Shown in pieces: positions 52,265-62,276 of a DNA stretch of 64,000 nucleotides. The notes under the pieces are model-generated. The model had not been told where the DNA came from. It saw only the letters and a program-made list of their open reading frames with translations, and ran no database searches. The stretch covers positions 85,221-149,220 of the forward strand of contig CANQOF010000002.1 in the NCBI GenBank assembly GCA_947625405.1, read 5' to 3'. Each line of letters begins with the position of its first letter. The first letter of the stretch is position 1. The translations under genes and the position numbers were made by a program. Source of the DNA: an uncultured Atopobiaceae bacterium (lineage in GTDB: Bacteria > Actinomycetota > Coriobacteriia > Coriobacteriales > Atopobiaceae).

Positions 52265-54760
52265 CTACTCCTGCGCCGCCTTCCCCATGAGCTCGCCTAG
52301 CTGATCGAGGTCCACGAGCACGTCCCTCGGCTTCGAGCCCGAGGCGGGCCCCACGATTCCCTTGGCCTCGAGCATGTCCATGATGCGTCCCGCACGAGCG
52401 TAGCCCACTTTGAGATGGCGTTGCAGCATAGAGGTGGAGCCCATGTGATTTTCCACAACGAGCGCCGCGGCTTCCCAGATCCTCGGGTCGTCGGCATCCT
52501 CCTCCTCGGCCGTGCTGGGGCCCGCTTGCCCGACGGGAGTGGAGAGCACCTCGTCGTGGTAGTCGACGGCCGAGCGCTCCTTGATGTAGTCCACGACCTG
52601 CTCGATCTCGTCTTCCGAGACGTAGGCGCCGAGCACGCGCCTGAGGCCGCGTCCTCCCGGGCGGAAGAGCATGTCGCCCCTGCCGAGGAGGCGGTTCGCG
52701 CCGTTTTGGTCGATGATCACGCGACTGTCGACGCTCGAGGCCACGGAGAAGGCGATGCGGCTCTCGATGTTGGCCTTGATGAGGCCGGTGACCACGTCGG
52801 CGGAGGGTCGCTGCGTGGCCACGATGAGGTGCACGCCCGCGGCGCGGCCAAGCTGGGCGATGCGCACGATCGAGGCCTCGACGTCCTTTCCCGCCACCAT
52901 CATGAGGTCGGCGAGCTCGTCGATGATGATCACGAAGTAAGGCAGGGGGTTCGGCACGTCGCTCTCGCCCGCCGCGCGAGCCCTCGCCACACGCTCGTTG
53001 AAGCTCTGGATGTTCTTCACGCCGAGCGCCTCGAGCGCGCGGTTGCGGCGATCCATCTCCCCCACCGCCCACGAGAGCGCGCCCGCGGCCTTCTTCGGCT
53101 CCGTCACGACGGGCACGTAGAGATGCGGCAGCTCGTTATACCCGCTGAGCTCGACCCTCTTGGGGTCGACCATGATGATGCGCACCTCGTCCGGCGTCGC
53201 GCGCATGAGGATCGACATGATGATCGAGTTGATCATCACCGACTTTCCCGAGCCGGTCGCCCCGGCGATGAGGAGGTGCGGCATGGCCGCGAGGTCCTCC
53301 ACGACGGGCTTTCCGGCCACGTCTCGTCCGATGGCGAATTCGAGCGGACCACCCTTGGCCTGGGGCAAGACGTCGCCGAGGAGGACGCCTTGGCGTTCGC
53401 GATTCGGGATCTCGATCCCCACGAGCGAGGTGCCGGGGATGGGCGCGTAGATGCGCACGGATTCGGAGGCGAGATGAAGGCGGATCTCCTCCTCAAGGTT
53501 CGTGATCTTGCTCACGCGCTCGCCTTCGCCCATGGCGATTTGGTAGGTGGTGACGAGCGGGCCCGAGATGTGGCCCACGACTCGGCTCTTGAGGCCAAAC
53601 TCGGCGAGCGTGGCCTGGAGGCGCTGCGCGGTTTGGTTGATCTCGCCCTTGTCCGCCGCGCGATAGGCGCCCTTGGGGCTCGTGGAGAGCATGCGCATGG
53701 GAGGCGGGCTATAGGGCCGTTTGCCTTTCGCCTGGGCGTTGCGGCTCCTCGGCTCCGCGACGGGGCGCGCGGGCTTCGCTTCCGCCTTCGCGCGCCGCAA
53801 GGGCTTCGTTTCCGCCTGGGAGCGGGCCGCGCGCACCGTCTCGGGGTGCGCGGCGGCGGCGATGAAATCGGGAATGGCGAGCTCGGGGACGCTTTCGGGC
53901 GAGGAAATCACGTCGAGTGCGGCGGTGCCGTCGAAGGCCGCCGTGGAAAAGCCGGCGTAGCCAGAGGAGGAGAGCGGTTCGGGCGCGAGGGGCACGTCGT
54001 GTGCCTCCCAGTAGGGGACTTCCTCTTGGACGGGGCGCTTCAGCACGGAGGTCTTTCGTGCCCCGATGAACGAAGTCGCGACCTTATCCTGCGGGCCTCC
54101 CTTGCGAGTCTTACGAAGCGCCGAATCGCTTAGGCGCTCGCCTCGCCTCAAGGTGTCGGGCTCTCGAGCCGCGATGCGCTCCTCATGGCGCTCCCTCGCG
54201 GAGTACATCGCGTTTCGCGCCTTCGCGAGGATGCTCGAGATCGAGACCCCGCAGACGATGAGGCCCGCCGCGATGATGCCGGCAAGGACGACGTAGCCCA
54301 CGATCTGCCCGACGCTCGAGAGGAGCGCCCAGGCGATGGCGCCCCCCACCCAGCCGCCGGAGGCGCTCGCCGCCTCGGCGGACAGGAGAATGCTTGGATC
54401 TTCCGCGGCTCCCGGGTACGCGAGCGAGATCATCGCGAGGATGGCCACCACGATCGCGAGGAGGCCGAGGGCCATGCGGGTGGTGAGCGGCGCCGATGTG
54501 GGGATGAAGAACGTGATCGCAAGGCCGAGGAGCGCGATCGGCACGAGGAGCGCCCCCACGCCAAAGCAGATCGAGAGGCCGTCGGCGCAGGCGGCGGTCA
54601 CCGGCGCCGTCTGGGGGATGAGGATGGCGAGCCCCATCGCGAGCGCGATGACCGCGAGGACCACCCCGGCGATGTCCTGGATGGCCGATTCGCCGATGAT
54701 TGCTTGCCGGGTTTTCCGTGGTGCGGGTTTTGGGGCGTTTGAGCTGCGATTCTTGGGCAC
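52265..54760 (-). CDS. ftsK: DNA translocase FtsK/SpoIIIE
   Basis: Septum-located motor that pumps chromosome ends during division. The 831-residue product has four or five N-terminal membrane helices (about 20-190), a Arg/Pro-rich linker, the motor with Walker A AGATGSGKSV and Walker B VIIIDELADLMMVAGKD, RPSADVVTGLIKANI, and a C-terminal gamma winged-helix (MLQRHLKVGYARAGRIMDMLEAKGI) that reads KOPS-like sequences. The next upstream gene is RNase J, one base away. Confidence 0.95.
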   Translation of the reverse strand: MPKNRSSNAPKPAPRKTRQAIIGESAIQDIAGVVLAVIALAMGLAILIPQTAPVTAACADGLSICFGVGALLVPIALLGLAITFFIPTSAPLTTRMALGLLAIVVAILAMISLAYPGAAEDPSILLSAEAASASGGWVGGAIAWALLSSVGQIVGYVVLAGIIAAGLIVCGVSISSILAKARNAMYSARERHEERIAAREPDTLRRGERLSDSALRKTRKGGPQDKVATSFIGARKTSVLKRPVQEEVPYWEAHDVPLAPEPLSSSGYAGFSTAAFDGTAALDVISSPESVPELAIPDFIAAAAHPETVRAARSQAETKPLRRAKAEAKPARPVAEPRSRNAQAKGKRPYSPPPMRMLSTSPKGAYRAADKGEINQTAQRLQATLAEFGLKSRVVGHISGPLVTTYQIAMGEGERVSKITNLEEEIRLHLASESVRIYAPIPGTSLVGIEIPNRERQGVLLGDVLPQAKGGPLEFAIGRDVAGKPVVEDLAAMPHLLIAGATGSGKSVMINSIIMSILMRATPDEVRIIMVDPKRVELSGYNELPHLYVPVVTEPKKAAGALSWAVGEMDRRNRALEALGVKNIQSFNERVARARAAGESDVPNPLPYFVIIIDELADLMMVAGKDVEASIVRIAQLGRAAGVHLIVATQRPSADVVTGLIKANIESRIAFSVASSVDSRVIIDQNGANRLLGRGDMLFRPGGRGLRRVLGAYVSEDEIEQVVDYIKERSAVDYHDEVLSTPVGQAGPSTAEEEDADDPRIWEAAALVVENHMGSTSMLQRHLKVGYARAGRIMDMLEAKGIVGPASGSKPRDVLVDLDQLGELMGKAAQE

Positions 54761-54761
54761 C

Positions 54762-56426
54762 TTAGACCTCCATCACCACGGGGATGATCATCGGTCGGGT
54801 CCGGGTTTGGGCCCAGAGGAAATTCGAAAGCTGCTTTCTCACGGCCTTGTTGGTGGTCTCCGCGTTGCGGCCGGCCTGCACGCTCGCCTTGTTGATCGCA
54901 TTGCGCACCACGTCCTCCGCCTCGTCGAGGAGCTGCTCGTCCGAGAGGAAGCTCACGCCGCGCCCGGTGATGGAGATCTCCCGCACCTGATGGTCCTTGG
55001 ACGCGAGGGTCGCCACGCACGTGACGATGCCGTCGCTCGAGAGTTTCTGGCGATCCCTCAGGACGAGTGGATCGGCGTCGCCGACCGAGAGGCCGTCCAC
55101 GTAGACGACCCCGCATTCCACCGTCTCGCCCACGCTCACCTTGTGGTTCTCCATGACGAGTGTCTCGCCGTTCGTGAGAACGAAGATGTGGTCCTCGGGG
55201 ATGCCGAGCTCGCGGGCGAGGGCTGCGTGCGCGCGCAGATGCACCGCCTCGCCGTGGACCGGCGCAAAGTAGCGCGGATGGCACATGGCGAGCACGAGCT
55301 TGAGCTCCTCTTGGGAGCCATGGCCCGAGACGTGCACGTTTGCGAGATTGCGATCGTAGATCGTGCACCCGATCTTCGAAAGCGAGTTCACCACCGCCTG
55401 AACGCTCTTCTCGTTTCCGGGAACCGGCGTGGCGGAGATGATGACGGTGTCCTCCGGCTTGATCGAAAGGGTCTTGTGCTCCCCCGCCGCCATGCGCGCG
55501 AGCGCCGAGAGCGGCTCTCCCTGCGACCCCGTGCAGAGCACGACCACTTGATCGTCGGGAAGATCCTCGGCGTCGTAGGCGTCGATGATGTCGTCTTCGG
55601 AGATGGCGAGGTAGCCGAGGTCGCGCGCGATCTTGGTGTTCGTGATCATCGAGCGTCCCGTCACCACGACCTTGCGCCCCACCGAGACCGCGCAGTCGCA
55701 GACCTGCTGGAGCCTGTGGATGTGGCTCGCGAAGCACGCGACGAACACTCTGCCCTCGGCGTTCTTGATGATGTGGCGCAGCGACGCTCCCACCGTCGCC
55801 TCGGAGGGGGTGAAGCCGGGTACGGTCGCGTTCGTGGAATCGGAGAGCAGGAGATCCACTCCCTCGGCGCCGAACGCGGCGAGCGCCGAGTAGTCGGGCA
55901 AAACGCCGTCGATCGGCGTTTGGTCGAGCTTGAAGTCGCCGGTGAAGAGGACGGTGCCCTGGGGGGTGCGGATGAACACGCCCATGGCCCCGGGGATGGA
56001 GTGCGTCATCGAGAAGAAGCTCGCCTCGAAGGCGCCGGCCTTGAAGTGCTCGCCGGAGCGGATCTCGCGAAGGTCCACCTCGTCGATGGGAAACTCCGAG
56101 AGCTTGCCCTTGATGAGCCCGAGCGTGAGCTTCGAACCGAGGATGGGGACCTGCTTCTGAAGGTCCATGAGGAGGTAGGGCACGGCCCCCGTGTGGTCCT
56201 CGTGGCCGTGCGTGATGATGATCGCCTTAAGCTTCTTCTCGTTCTCGAGGAGGTAGGTGTAGTCCGGAAGGACGAGGTCGATGCCGGGCTGAGCGTCATC
56301 GGGAAACATGAGCCCCGCGTCGACGACGATCATGTCGTTTCCGTACTCGACGGCGGTCATGTTCTTTCCTATGCCATCGAGGCCGCCGAGGGGGATTATG
56401 CGCAGGGGTGGTTTGCGTTTTGCCAT
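54762..56426 (-). CDS. rnj: Ribonuclease J
   Basis: Metallo-beta-lactamase/beta-CASP exo- and endoribonuclease for rRNA maturation and mRNA decay. The 554-residue product shows ITHGHEDHTGAVPYL, GDFKLDQTPIDG, beta-CASP motif VHVSGHGSQEELKLVL and MCHPRYFAPVHGE. The ATG at 56426 is preferred; a TTG at 56435 would add three residues and sits close to AAGGGAG. It is the first gene of the rnj-ftsK-rodZ run. Confidence 0.94.
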   Translation of the reverse strand: MAKRKPPLRIIPLGGLDGIGKNMTAVEYGNDMIVVDAGLMFPDDAQPGIDLVLPDYTYLLENEKKLKAIIITHGHEDHTGAVPYLLMDLQKQVPILGSKLTLGLIKGKLSEFPIDEVDLREIRSGEHFKAGAFEASFFSMTHSIPGAMGVFIRTPQGTVLFTGDFKLDQTPIDGVLPDYSALAAFGAEGVDLLLSDSTNATVPGFTPSEATVGASLRHIIKNAEGRVFVACFASHIHRLQQVCDCAVSVGRKVVVTGRSMITNTKIARDLGYLAISEDDIIDAYDAEDLPDDQVVVLCTGSQGEPLSALARMAAGEHKTLSIKPEDTVIISATPVPGNEKSVQAVVNSLSKIGCTIYDRNLANVHVSGHGSQEELKLVLAMCHPRYFAPVHGEAVHLRAHAALARELGIPEDHIFVLTNGETLVMENHKVSVGETVECGVVYVDGLSVGDADPLVLRDRQKLSSDGIVTCVATLASKDHQVREISITGRGVSFLSDEQLLDEAEDVVRNAINKASVQAGRNAETTNKAVRKQLSNFLWAQTRTRPMIIPVVMEV

Positions 56427-56568
56427 GGGAGGCAAAGGCTCCCTTCGTTTTTGCTTCGTTTAAGGCTGGTCCAATACTAGCAGCTGGCCGCTCCTTCCGC
56501 AGCGCAAGCAGCGGAAAGGCAGCCTGATGGCACTCGCCTTAAGCGCAGATGATCGTGAGGTGGAAGGA

Positions 56569-56621
56569 CCCTATGAAGGCGCCCCGAGCATCCTTGGGAG
56601 CTACGGGGCGCCTTCATAGGG
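56569..56621 (-). terminator. Terminator after pnp
   Basis: Perfect 18-bp stem (arms 56569-56586 and 56604-56621, CCCTATGAAGGCGCCCCG and its complement) with a 17-base loop, 15 bases after the pnp stop. No T tract follows, so it may act mainly as a 3' stabilising hairpin. Confidence 0.7.
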
Positions 56622-56635
56622 TGCGTTGGGATTGG

Positions 56636-58870
56636 CTAGGACTCGTGGCGACGCCGAGGCTTGTTGCCGTGGCCCTGGCCGCCTTGGCCCTTATCGCCCG
56701 GACGGCGCGTGCGCGTGTTCCCGTTTCCGGGGTTCCTGCGCTTCGGACCACCGTCATGGCCACTCGACGAGCCCTTCACCTCGGGCTTGTCGAGGCGATC
56801 AAGCGAGACCTTGCCCTTCTCGTCCACCTCGATGACCTTCACGCGCACCTCATCGCCGATGGCGAGCACGTCCTCCACCTTGTCCACGCGGCCCTGCGCG
56901 ACGCGCGAGATGTGGAGCAGGCCGTCCTTTCCGGGCAGGAGCTCCACGAACGCGCCGAAGGGCTGGATGTTCACCACGTGGCCGACGTACTCCTCGCCCA
57001 CCTCGGGAACCTTCACGATGGCCTTGATGCGCTCGATCGCCTCGCTTGAGGCGGTGCCCACGCCCGCTACGAAGACGGTGCCGTCCTCTTGGATGTCGAT
57101 CGTGGTGTTCGTGTCGTCTTGGATGCCGCGGATGACCTTGCCGCCGGAGCCGATGACGTCGCGGATCTTGTCCTCGGGGATGGTGATGGAGACGATCTCC
57201 GGCGCCGTTTCCTTGGTGTGCTCGCGAGGAGCGGGCACGGCCTCGAGCATCGTCTTCAGGATGAAGGCGCGCCCCTCCTTCGCCTGCGCCAGCGCGCGAG
57301 CGAGGATCTCCTGCGTGAGGCCCGTGGCCTTGTTGTCCATCTGGAGGGCGGTGATGCCGCGCTCGGTGCCGCAGACCTTGAAGTCCATGTCGCCGAGGAA
57401 GTCCTCGAGCCCTTGGATGTCGGAGAGCACGACGCAGGCGTCACCCTCTTGGATGAGGCCCATGGCGATGCCCGAGACGGGGCGCGTGATGGGCACGCCG
57501 GCGTCCATGAGCGCGAGGGTCGAGCCGCAGGTGGAGGCCATCGAGGAGGAGCCGTTCGATTCCATGACCTCGGAGACCACGCGGATGGCGTAGGGGAACT
57601 CCTCCTCGGAGGGGATCACCGGCAAGAGCGCGCGCTCGGCGAGGTTGCCGTGGCCGATCTCGCGACGCTTCGGGGCGCCCATGCGGCCCGTCTCGCCGGT
57701 GCAGAAGGGCGGGAAGTTGTAATGGTGGATGTAGCGCTTGCCGTCGACGGGCTCGATGGTGTCGAGGCGCTGCCACTCGTTGAGCATCCCGAGGGTGCAC
57801 ACGGAGAGCACCTGCGTCTGCCCGCGCTGGAAGAGGCCCGAACCATGCACGAGCGGGAGGTAGTCGCCCTTCACCATGAGCGGGCGGATCTCCGTGGCGC
57901 TTCGGCCGTCCACGCGTTCGCCGGTGTTCACCACCATGGCGCGCATCGCGTGCTTCTCGAGGGCCTTGAGCTCGACGTTGAGCGCGCGATGCCACTCCTC
58001 GCGCTCCTCCTCGGTGAAGCTCTCGAGGATGGAGGCCTTGAGCTCGGCCACCTTTTCCTGGCGGGAGAGCTTGTCGGGGTCCGCGAGCGCGGCCGCCATC
58101 TCGTCCTCATGCGCGAAGACGCGCTCCTGGACCTCGGGCACCGGCTGATCAAGCTCGTAGGACTTCTCGATGATGGGGCCGTTTGCCTCGGCCCACTTCT
58201 CGAAGAAGACCTCCTCCTCGCGGCAGAAGGCGGCGATGGCCTCTTGCCCGAACGTCATGGCGGCGAGGATCTCGTCCTCGGAGACCTCATCGGCCGACGC
58301 CTCCACCATGGAGATGAAGTCGGCGGTGCCGGCGAGCTCGAGATCGAGGTCGGAATTGTCGCGCTCCTCGTAGGTGGGGTTCACGAGCCACTCGCCGCTC
58401 TCGCGGTCGCGTCCGATGCGCACGCAGGCGAGGGGCCCCTCGAAGGGCACGCCGCCGATCGTGAGCGCGGAGGAGGCGGCCATCACGCAGATGGTGTCCA
58501 CGGGGTTCACCTGGTCTGCCACGAGCGGCATGGCCACCACCTGGACTTCGTTGCGGAAGCCCTGCGGGAAGGACGGGCGAAGCGGACGGTCGATCATGCG
58601 CGCCGTGAGCGTCGCCTTCTCAGAGGGACGCGATTCGCGCTTGAGGTAGCCGCCGGGGATGCGTCCCACGGCGTACATCCGCTCGATGAAGTCCACGGTG
58701 AGCGGGAAGAAATCGAAATCCTTGCGTTCCTTGGAGACGACCGCGGTGACGATCACCTCGGAATCCCCCTGCTTTACGACGCAGGCACCGGTGGCCTGCT
58801 TAGCGAGCTCGCCAGCCTCGAGCGTGTAGTGCTTGCCGTAGAGCTCAAAGTCGTGCGTAACCTTTGCCAT
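56636..58870 (-). CDS. pnp: Polyribonucleotide nucleotidyltransferase (PNPase)
   Basis: Phosphorolytic 3'-5' exoribonuclease. The 744-residue product has two RNase PH domains (first with [27 protein letters not shown]; second with [16 protein letters not shown]), a KH domain ([19 protein letters not shown]) and an S1 domain ([31 protein letters not shown]), then a Gly/Arg/Asn-rich tail. It lies 130 bases after rpsO with a hairpin in between, the classical rpsO-pnp pair. Confidence 0.97.
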   Translation of the reverse strand: MAKVTHDFELYGKHYTLEAGELAKQATGACVVKQGDSEVIVTAVVSKERKDFDFFPLTVDFIERMYAVGRIPGGYLKRESRPSEKATLTARMIDRPLRPSFPQGFRNEVQVVAMPLVADQVNPVDTICVMAASSALTIGGVPFEGPLACVRIGRDRESGEWLVNPTYEERDNSDLDLELAGTADFISMVEASADEVSEDEILAAMTFGQEAIAAFCREEEVFFEKWAEANGPIIEKSYELDQPVPEVQERVFAHEDEMAAALADPDKLSRQEKVAELKASILESFTEEEREEWHRALNVELKALEKHAMRAMVVNTGERVDGRSATEIRPLMVKGDYLPLVHGSGLFQRGQTQVLSVCTLGMLNEWQRLDTIEPVDGKRYIHHYNFPPFCTGETGRMGAPKRREIGHGNLAERALLPVIPSEEEFPYAIRVVSEVMESNGSSSMASTCGSTLALMDAGVPITRPVSGIAMGLIQEGDACVVLSDIQGLEDFLGDMDFKVCGTERGITALQMDNKATGLTQEILARALAQAKEGRAFILKTMLEAVPAPREHTKETAPEIVSITIPEDKIRDVIGSGGKVIRGIQDDTNTTIDIQEDGTVFVAGVGTASSEAIERIKAIVKVPEVGEEYVGHVVNIQPFGAFVELLPGKDGLLHISRVAQGRVDKVEDVLAIGDEVRVKVIEVDEKGKVSLDRLDKPEVKGSSSGHDGGPKRRNPGNGNTRTRRPGDKGQGGQGHGNKPRRRHES

Positions 58871-58962
58871 GTTTCCCTTTCCTCCACCGAGCGGCCCTTC
58901 CGCCCGGCAACCTCGATGGCGGGAAATCGTCTCCCGCCCGCCCCTTGGGGCTCTTTAGCGAA

Positions 58963-58983
58963 GGAGCGCCTTCTCGGCGCTCC
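58963..58983 (-). terminator. Hairpin between rpsO and pnp
   Basis: GGAGCGCC/GGCGCTCC arms (58963-58970, 58976-58983) with a five-base loop, 20 bases after the rpsO stop. It may be an attenuator or processing site, as known between rpsO and pnp in other bacteria. Confidence 0.55.
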
Positions 58984-59003
58984 CCCGTTGCTTCTGGAAT
59001 GAA

Positions 59004-59279
59004 TCAGACGTTGTCGCGAAGCCCGAGCTTGGCGATGAGCGCTCGGTAGTCCTCGACGCTGCGCTTCTTGATGTAGACGAGGAGGCGCCTGCGACGTCCG
59101 ACGAGCATGAGGAGGCCTCGACGGGTGTGATAGTCCTTCTTATGCCGCTTCATGTGCTCGGTGAGTTCGCGAATGCGCTCGGTGAGGATCGCGACCTGCA
59201 CCTCGGCGGAGCCGCTGTCGTGCTCGTCCTTGCCGAACTCCTTTATGAGCTCGGCCTTCCGTTCCTTCGAGATGGTCAT
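59004..59279 (-). CDS. rpsO: 30S ribosomal protein S15
   Basis: Primary 16S rRNA-binding protein of the small subunit. The 91-residue product has the complete family sequence: [44 protein letters not shown] and [16 protein letters not shown]. The ATG follows GAAAGGTGAAGC. An upstream inverted repeat suggests leader regulation. Confidence 0.98.
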   Translation of the reverse strand: MTISKERKAELIKEFGKDEHDSGSAEVQVAILTERIRELTEHMKRHKKDYHTRRGLLMLVGRRRRLLVYIKKRSVEDYRALIAKLGLRDNV

Positions 59280-59313
59280 GCTTCACCTTTCCTCGCGGGC
59301 TCTCGCCCATTCG

Positions 59314-59362
59314 CCTTGGGCCGGGTGCGCCGTCAGGTGGGGACGTGCGACCAGGCCCAAGG
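59314..59362 (-). promoter_or_regulatory. Candidate rpsO leader structure
   Basis: Perfect 9-bp inverted repeat CCTTGGGCC/GGCCCAAGG (59314-59322, 59354-59362) with a 31-base interior, within the transcribed leader of rpsO. S15 leaders in several phyla bind S15 and repress translation; no match to a named leader class is claimed. Confidence 0.45.
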
Positions 59363-59376
59363 TAGCCAACCGCCAA

Positions 59377-59385
59377 AATCTAGCA
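59377..59385 (-). promoter_or_regulatory. Putative extended -10 promoter of rpsO
   Basis: TGCTAGATT on the minus strand (TGn plus TAGATT at 59377-59382) just upstream of the leader inverted repeat and 100 bases before rpsO. The same extended form is seen at scpA. Confidence 0.5.
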
Positions 59386-59419
59386 CATGGAACCGCGCGG
59401 CGCCACGTGGGACGCCGCT

Positions 59420-60202
59420 TCACGAAAACGCCGCGATCGGGCTTTCGACCTGGCCCAGGCCCACGAAGAACGCGAACGACTTGAGGCCCACGTCGAGCTG
59501 CGCGCGAGTCCACGCAAGGGCGAGGCGGGCAAGCCACGCGGCGTCATCGGCCGCGATCGGCGATTCGGCGAGCTCGGCAAACGGGCAGAGCAGGAGCGCC
59601 CGCACCCAATCCCTTCGATGCGCTCCGAAGAGCTCCGCCGATTCCACCCTCGCCGCGCAATCCGAGCAGAGCGCGCCGCCCGAAACGCAATCGAACCAAC
59701 GCACGTCCTCGGATCCGCAGCCCACGCACACGTCGATCTCCACGCGCCACCCGAGCATCGCCATGAGCTTGAAGGCGAACGCGGACACGATGAGCTGGAG
59801 ATGCGGGAGGTCGAGGGGGCGCGAGAGGATCTCGAACGCCCGCGTGACAAGCGCGTAGACGATCGCCTCGCCCTCTCCTTCCATGCTTGCCGCCTTCACG
59901 CAATCGGCAATCGCCGCGGCGGCCGAGAGCACCTCGAAGTCTTGGGGAAGCATCGGGACGCCCTCGACGAGCCGCGCGTCCGTCATCACCGAGAGGTTCC
60001 TCCCCGGCGCGAGGAGCACGTCGGAGGTGCGGTAGAGCTCGCACGCGGCGCCGAGGCGAGACCCGCCCTTCCTGGCACCCTTCGCCACGGCACGCTCGAG
60101 CGTCCCGTCCCTCGCGAGGAGCGTGACGATGAGGTCGCGCTCCGCGAGTTTCGTGGTGTCGAGCACGATGGCATGCGTGCGCTTCGCGGGACCCCTCGCC
60201 AC
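59420..60202 (-). CDS. recO: DNA repair protein RecO
   Basis: Loads RecA on SSB-coated DNA with RecF/RecR. The 260-residue product has an N-terminal OB fold (AIVLDTTKLAERDLIVTLL, RKGGSRLGAACELY) and a helical domain with a four-cysteine zinc site (CVGC, FDC, ALCSDC). The GTG at 60202 has GAGGA six bases upstream; a TTG at 60208, overlapping the era stop, is the alternative. It follows era, as in many Gram-positives. Confidence 0.93.
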   Translation of the reverse strand: MARGPAKRTHAIVLDTTKLAERDLIVTLLARDGTLERAVAKGARKGGSRLGAACELYRTSDVLLAPGRNLSVMTDARLVEGVPMLPQDFEVLSAAAAIADCVKAASMEGEGEAIVYALVTRAFEILSRPLDLPHLQLIVSAFAFKLMAMLGWRVEIDVCVGCGSEDVRWFDCVSGGALCSDCAARVESAELFGAHRRDWVRALLLCPFAELAESPIAADDAAWLARLALAWTRAQLDVGLKSFAFFVGLGQVESPIAAFS

Positions 60203-60204
60203 GA

Positions 60205-61107
60205 TCAATCCTCGAGGTCGTAGCCGAGCTCTCGCACGATGTGCTCGTCATCGCGCCAGCGCTTGGACACCTGCACGTTGAGCTCGAGGTACACCTTTGC
60301 GCCGAGGAACGCCTCGAGCGCGCGACGCGCCTTCGTGCCGATGGCCTTCACCATCTTCCCGCCCGCGCCGATGAGGATCGCCTTTTGGGATTCGCGCTCG
60401 ACGAGGATCGTGGCCTTCGCGGAGGCGTGGCCATCCTTGGCCCAGGTGAGCGAATCGCAGCGCACGCCCGTGGCGTGGGGCACTTCGTCCTTGCAGGCGA
60501 GGAGCACCTGCTCGCGCACGAACTCCGCCACGAGCTCCTCGTCGGTGGCGTCCCAAGGCACGTCGCCGAACCATCGGGGCCCCTCGGGAAGGTACTCCTC
60601 CACGAGGTCGAGGAAGCCCTCGACGTTGAAGCCCTCCTTTGCCGAGAGGACGAGCACATCGTCGTAGGCCGCGAGCTTTTGCGCGGATTCCACTTGCGCG
60701 CGCACGACCTCGGGGCTCGCGATGTCCGCCTTCGAGAGGATGAGGAGCTTCGGAGCGCGGGCTCGGGCGACGTGCGAGGCCACCCAGGCGTCCCCCCGGC
60801 CCACCTCTCGAGTGGCGTCGATCATATGGGCGATGACGTCCACGTCTGAGAGCTCGGCGAGCGCTTGGCGATTGAGGGCGTTGCCGAGCGAATCCTTCGG
60901 CTTATGGAGCCCCGGGGTGTCGACGAGGATGATCTCGGCGTTCGGGCGATCGATGACGGCGCGAAGGCGCTTTCGCGTGGTTTGCGACACCGGGCTCGTG
61001 ATGGCCACGTGAGTCCCGACGCAGGCGTTGACGAGGGTCGACTTCCCCGCGTTCGGCCGGCCCACGAGCGCGACGAAGCCGCTTTTGAAAGGCATCGCGC
61101 CGCTCAT
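60205..61107 (-). CDS. era: GTPase Era
   Basis: Essential GTPase that binds the 3' end of 16S rRNA during 30S assembly. The 300-residue product has GRPNAGKST, DTPGLHKPKDSLG, LSKAD (G4) and a C-terminal KH domain (AILIGAGGKMVKAIGTKARR). It belongs to the phoH-ybeY-dgkA-era-recO cluster common in Gram-positives. Confidence 0.97.
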   Translation of the reverse strand: MSGAMPFKSGFVALVGRPNAGKSTLVNACVGTHVAITSPVSQTTRKRLRAVIDRPNAEIILVDTPGLHKPKDSLGNALNRQALAELSDVDVIAHMIDATREVGRGDAWVASHVARARAPKLLILSKADIASPEVVRAQVESAQKLAAYDDVLVLSAKEGFNVEGFLDLVEEYLPEGPRWFGDVPWDATDEELVAEFVREQVLLACKDEVPHATGVRCDSLTWAKDGHASAKATILVERESQKAILIGAGGKMVKAIGTKARRALEAFLGAKVYLELNVQVSKRWRDDEHIVRELGYDLED

Positions 61108-61137
61108 GCGCGCGCTCCCTCGGAGCCCTCGCGGCCC

Positions 61138-61329
61138 CTAGGGCTCATCTGGGTGCGTCTCGGCATGGAAGGTCTCATCGCCAAAGTCGTCCTTTTCGAG
61201 ATCGAGGTCGTCTTGCATGTGGTCCGCGAACTCGTCGAGCTCCACGTCCCCCTCTTCCGTCCTCGCCTCGTCGAGGGGATCGTCGCGCGTGACGTCGTTC
61301 AAATCGTAGCGTTCATCCTTCGTGGCCAT
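61138..61329 (-). CDS. Small acidic protein, unknown
   Basis: A 63-residue, strongly acidic protein (Asp and Glu make up over a third): MATKDERYDLNDVTRDDP at the start, then LDEFADHMQDDLDLEKDDF. The ATG has GGAGGAGCC upstream, so translation is likely. No cysteine cluster, membrane helix or signal peptide. It sits between dgkA and era in an otherwise conserved cluster. I do not recognise it; it may be disordered. Confidence 0.6.
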   Translation of the reverse strand: MATKDERYDLNDVTRDDPLDEARTEEGDVELDEFADHMQDDLDLEKDDFGDETFHAETHPDEP

Positions 61330-61392
61330 GGCTCCTCCTTTGCGTGGGTTCCTGAGAAGCGCTTACCCAAAAACCGAAGGCGCAGCCACTTC

Positions 61393-61776
61393 CTAGCCAA
61401 AGAGCTCGACCAACCGGCTTATGAAGACGACGAGCCCCATCACGGCCACGAGGGACGAGAGCACCCAGACCGCCGCCGCGGCCACGTCCTTCGCCTTGCC
61501 CGCGAGCGGATGGTATTCGGGGGAGACGAGGTCAACGATCGTCTCGATGGCGGTGTTGACGAGCTCCGCCATGAGGACGATGCCGATGCTGAGGATGATG
61601 AGCGCCCATTCCACCGCGCTCAGCTGGAGGAGGAAGCCGCACGCGAGGGCGAAGACGGCAAACCCCACCATGATCTTGAGGTTGCGCTCGCCTCGCCACG
61701 CAATGCGAAAGCCTTGGATGGCGAAGCCGAAGCTCTGCCGAAGGCTCGGGTGGTCCCTGCGAGATCCCGGGATCAT
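61393..61776 (-). CDS. dgkA: Diacylglycerol/undecaprenol kinase
   Basis: Small membrane kinase of 127 residues with three helices. The DgkA motif is seen in RNLKIM, and in the second helix AELVNTAIETIVDLVSPEYHPLAGKAKDVAAAAV with the metal-binding Glu residues. Gram-positive members phosphorylate undecaprenol for wall synthesis. It overlaps ybeY by four bases. Confidence 0.92.
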   Translation of the reverse strand: MIPGSRRDHPSLRQSFGFAIQGFRIAWRGERNLKIMVGFAVFALACGFLLQLSAVEWALIILSIGIVLMAELVNTAIETIVDLVSPEYHPLAGKAKDVAAAAVWVLSSLVAVMGLVVFISRLVELFG

Positions 61777-62276
61777 GCGCGGCGCTCCCCCTCATGCGAG
61801 GCAAGCGCGAAGGGAGCCACTCGACCCTGCGTGGCCTCTCGGACGAGGCGCTCCTGCACGGCCCGCATGCGCGCCGCGTCCTCGGGAAGCTCGTGGTCGT
61901 AGCCGAGGAGATGGAGCAACCCGTGGATGACGAGGAGGCGCGTCTCATCTGGCGCCGACGTTTCGAACTCCTTGGCCTGGCGCGCGATGAAGGCGGGGTC
62001 GAGCACGAGATCCCCCAGGAGGCACGCCTCATGGGATTGCGGATCCTCATCGGGGCGCTCGAGCTCCACGGAAAGCACGTCCGTGGGAGATCTCACCCCC
62101 CTGAGCTCGGCGTTCAGCTCCGCCATCTCGTCATCGGCTACCACGGAGAGCGAAAGCTCGCAGGCCCTCGAGACGCCCTCCTCCGAGAGGACGGCCTCCG
62201 CGAGACGCCGCACCTCCTCGAGGTCGATCGCGAGCGGCGCGTTGCTCGCGTTTCGATGCACGAGCTCCACGCTCAC
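61773..62276 (-). CDS. ybeY: Endoribonuclease YbeY
   Basis: Metal-dependent RNase for 16S rRNA 3' maturation and ribosome quality control. The 167-residue product has the zinc motif HGLLHLLGYDHE and the family segment LRGVRSPTDVLSV followed by LLGDLVL. The GTG start shares one base with the phoH stop (TAGTG). Confidence 0.94.
   Translation of the reverse strand: MSVELVHRNASNAPLAIDLEEVRRLAEAVLSEEGVSRACELSLSVVADDEMAELNAELRGVRSPTDVLSVELERPDEDPQSHEACLLGDLVLDPAFIARQAKEFETSAPDETRLLVIHGLLHLLGYDHELPEDAARMRAVQERLVREATQGRVAPFALASHEGERRA

Noticed and set aside
54336..56480. 714-codon plus-strand frame opposite ftsK and RNase J
   Set aside because: Crosses two well-supported genes, no start signal, no recognisable domain.
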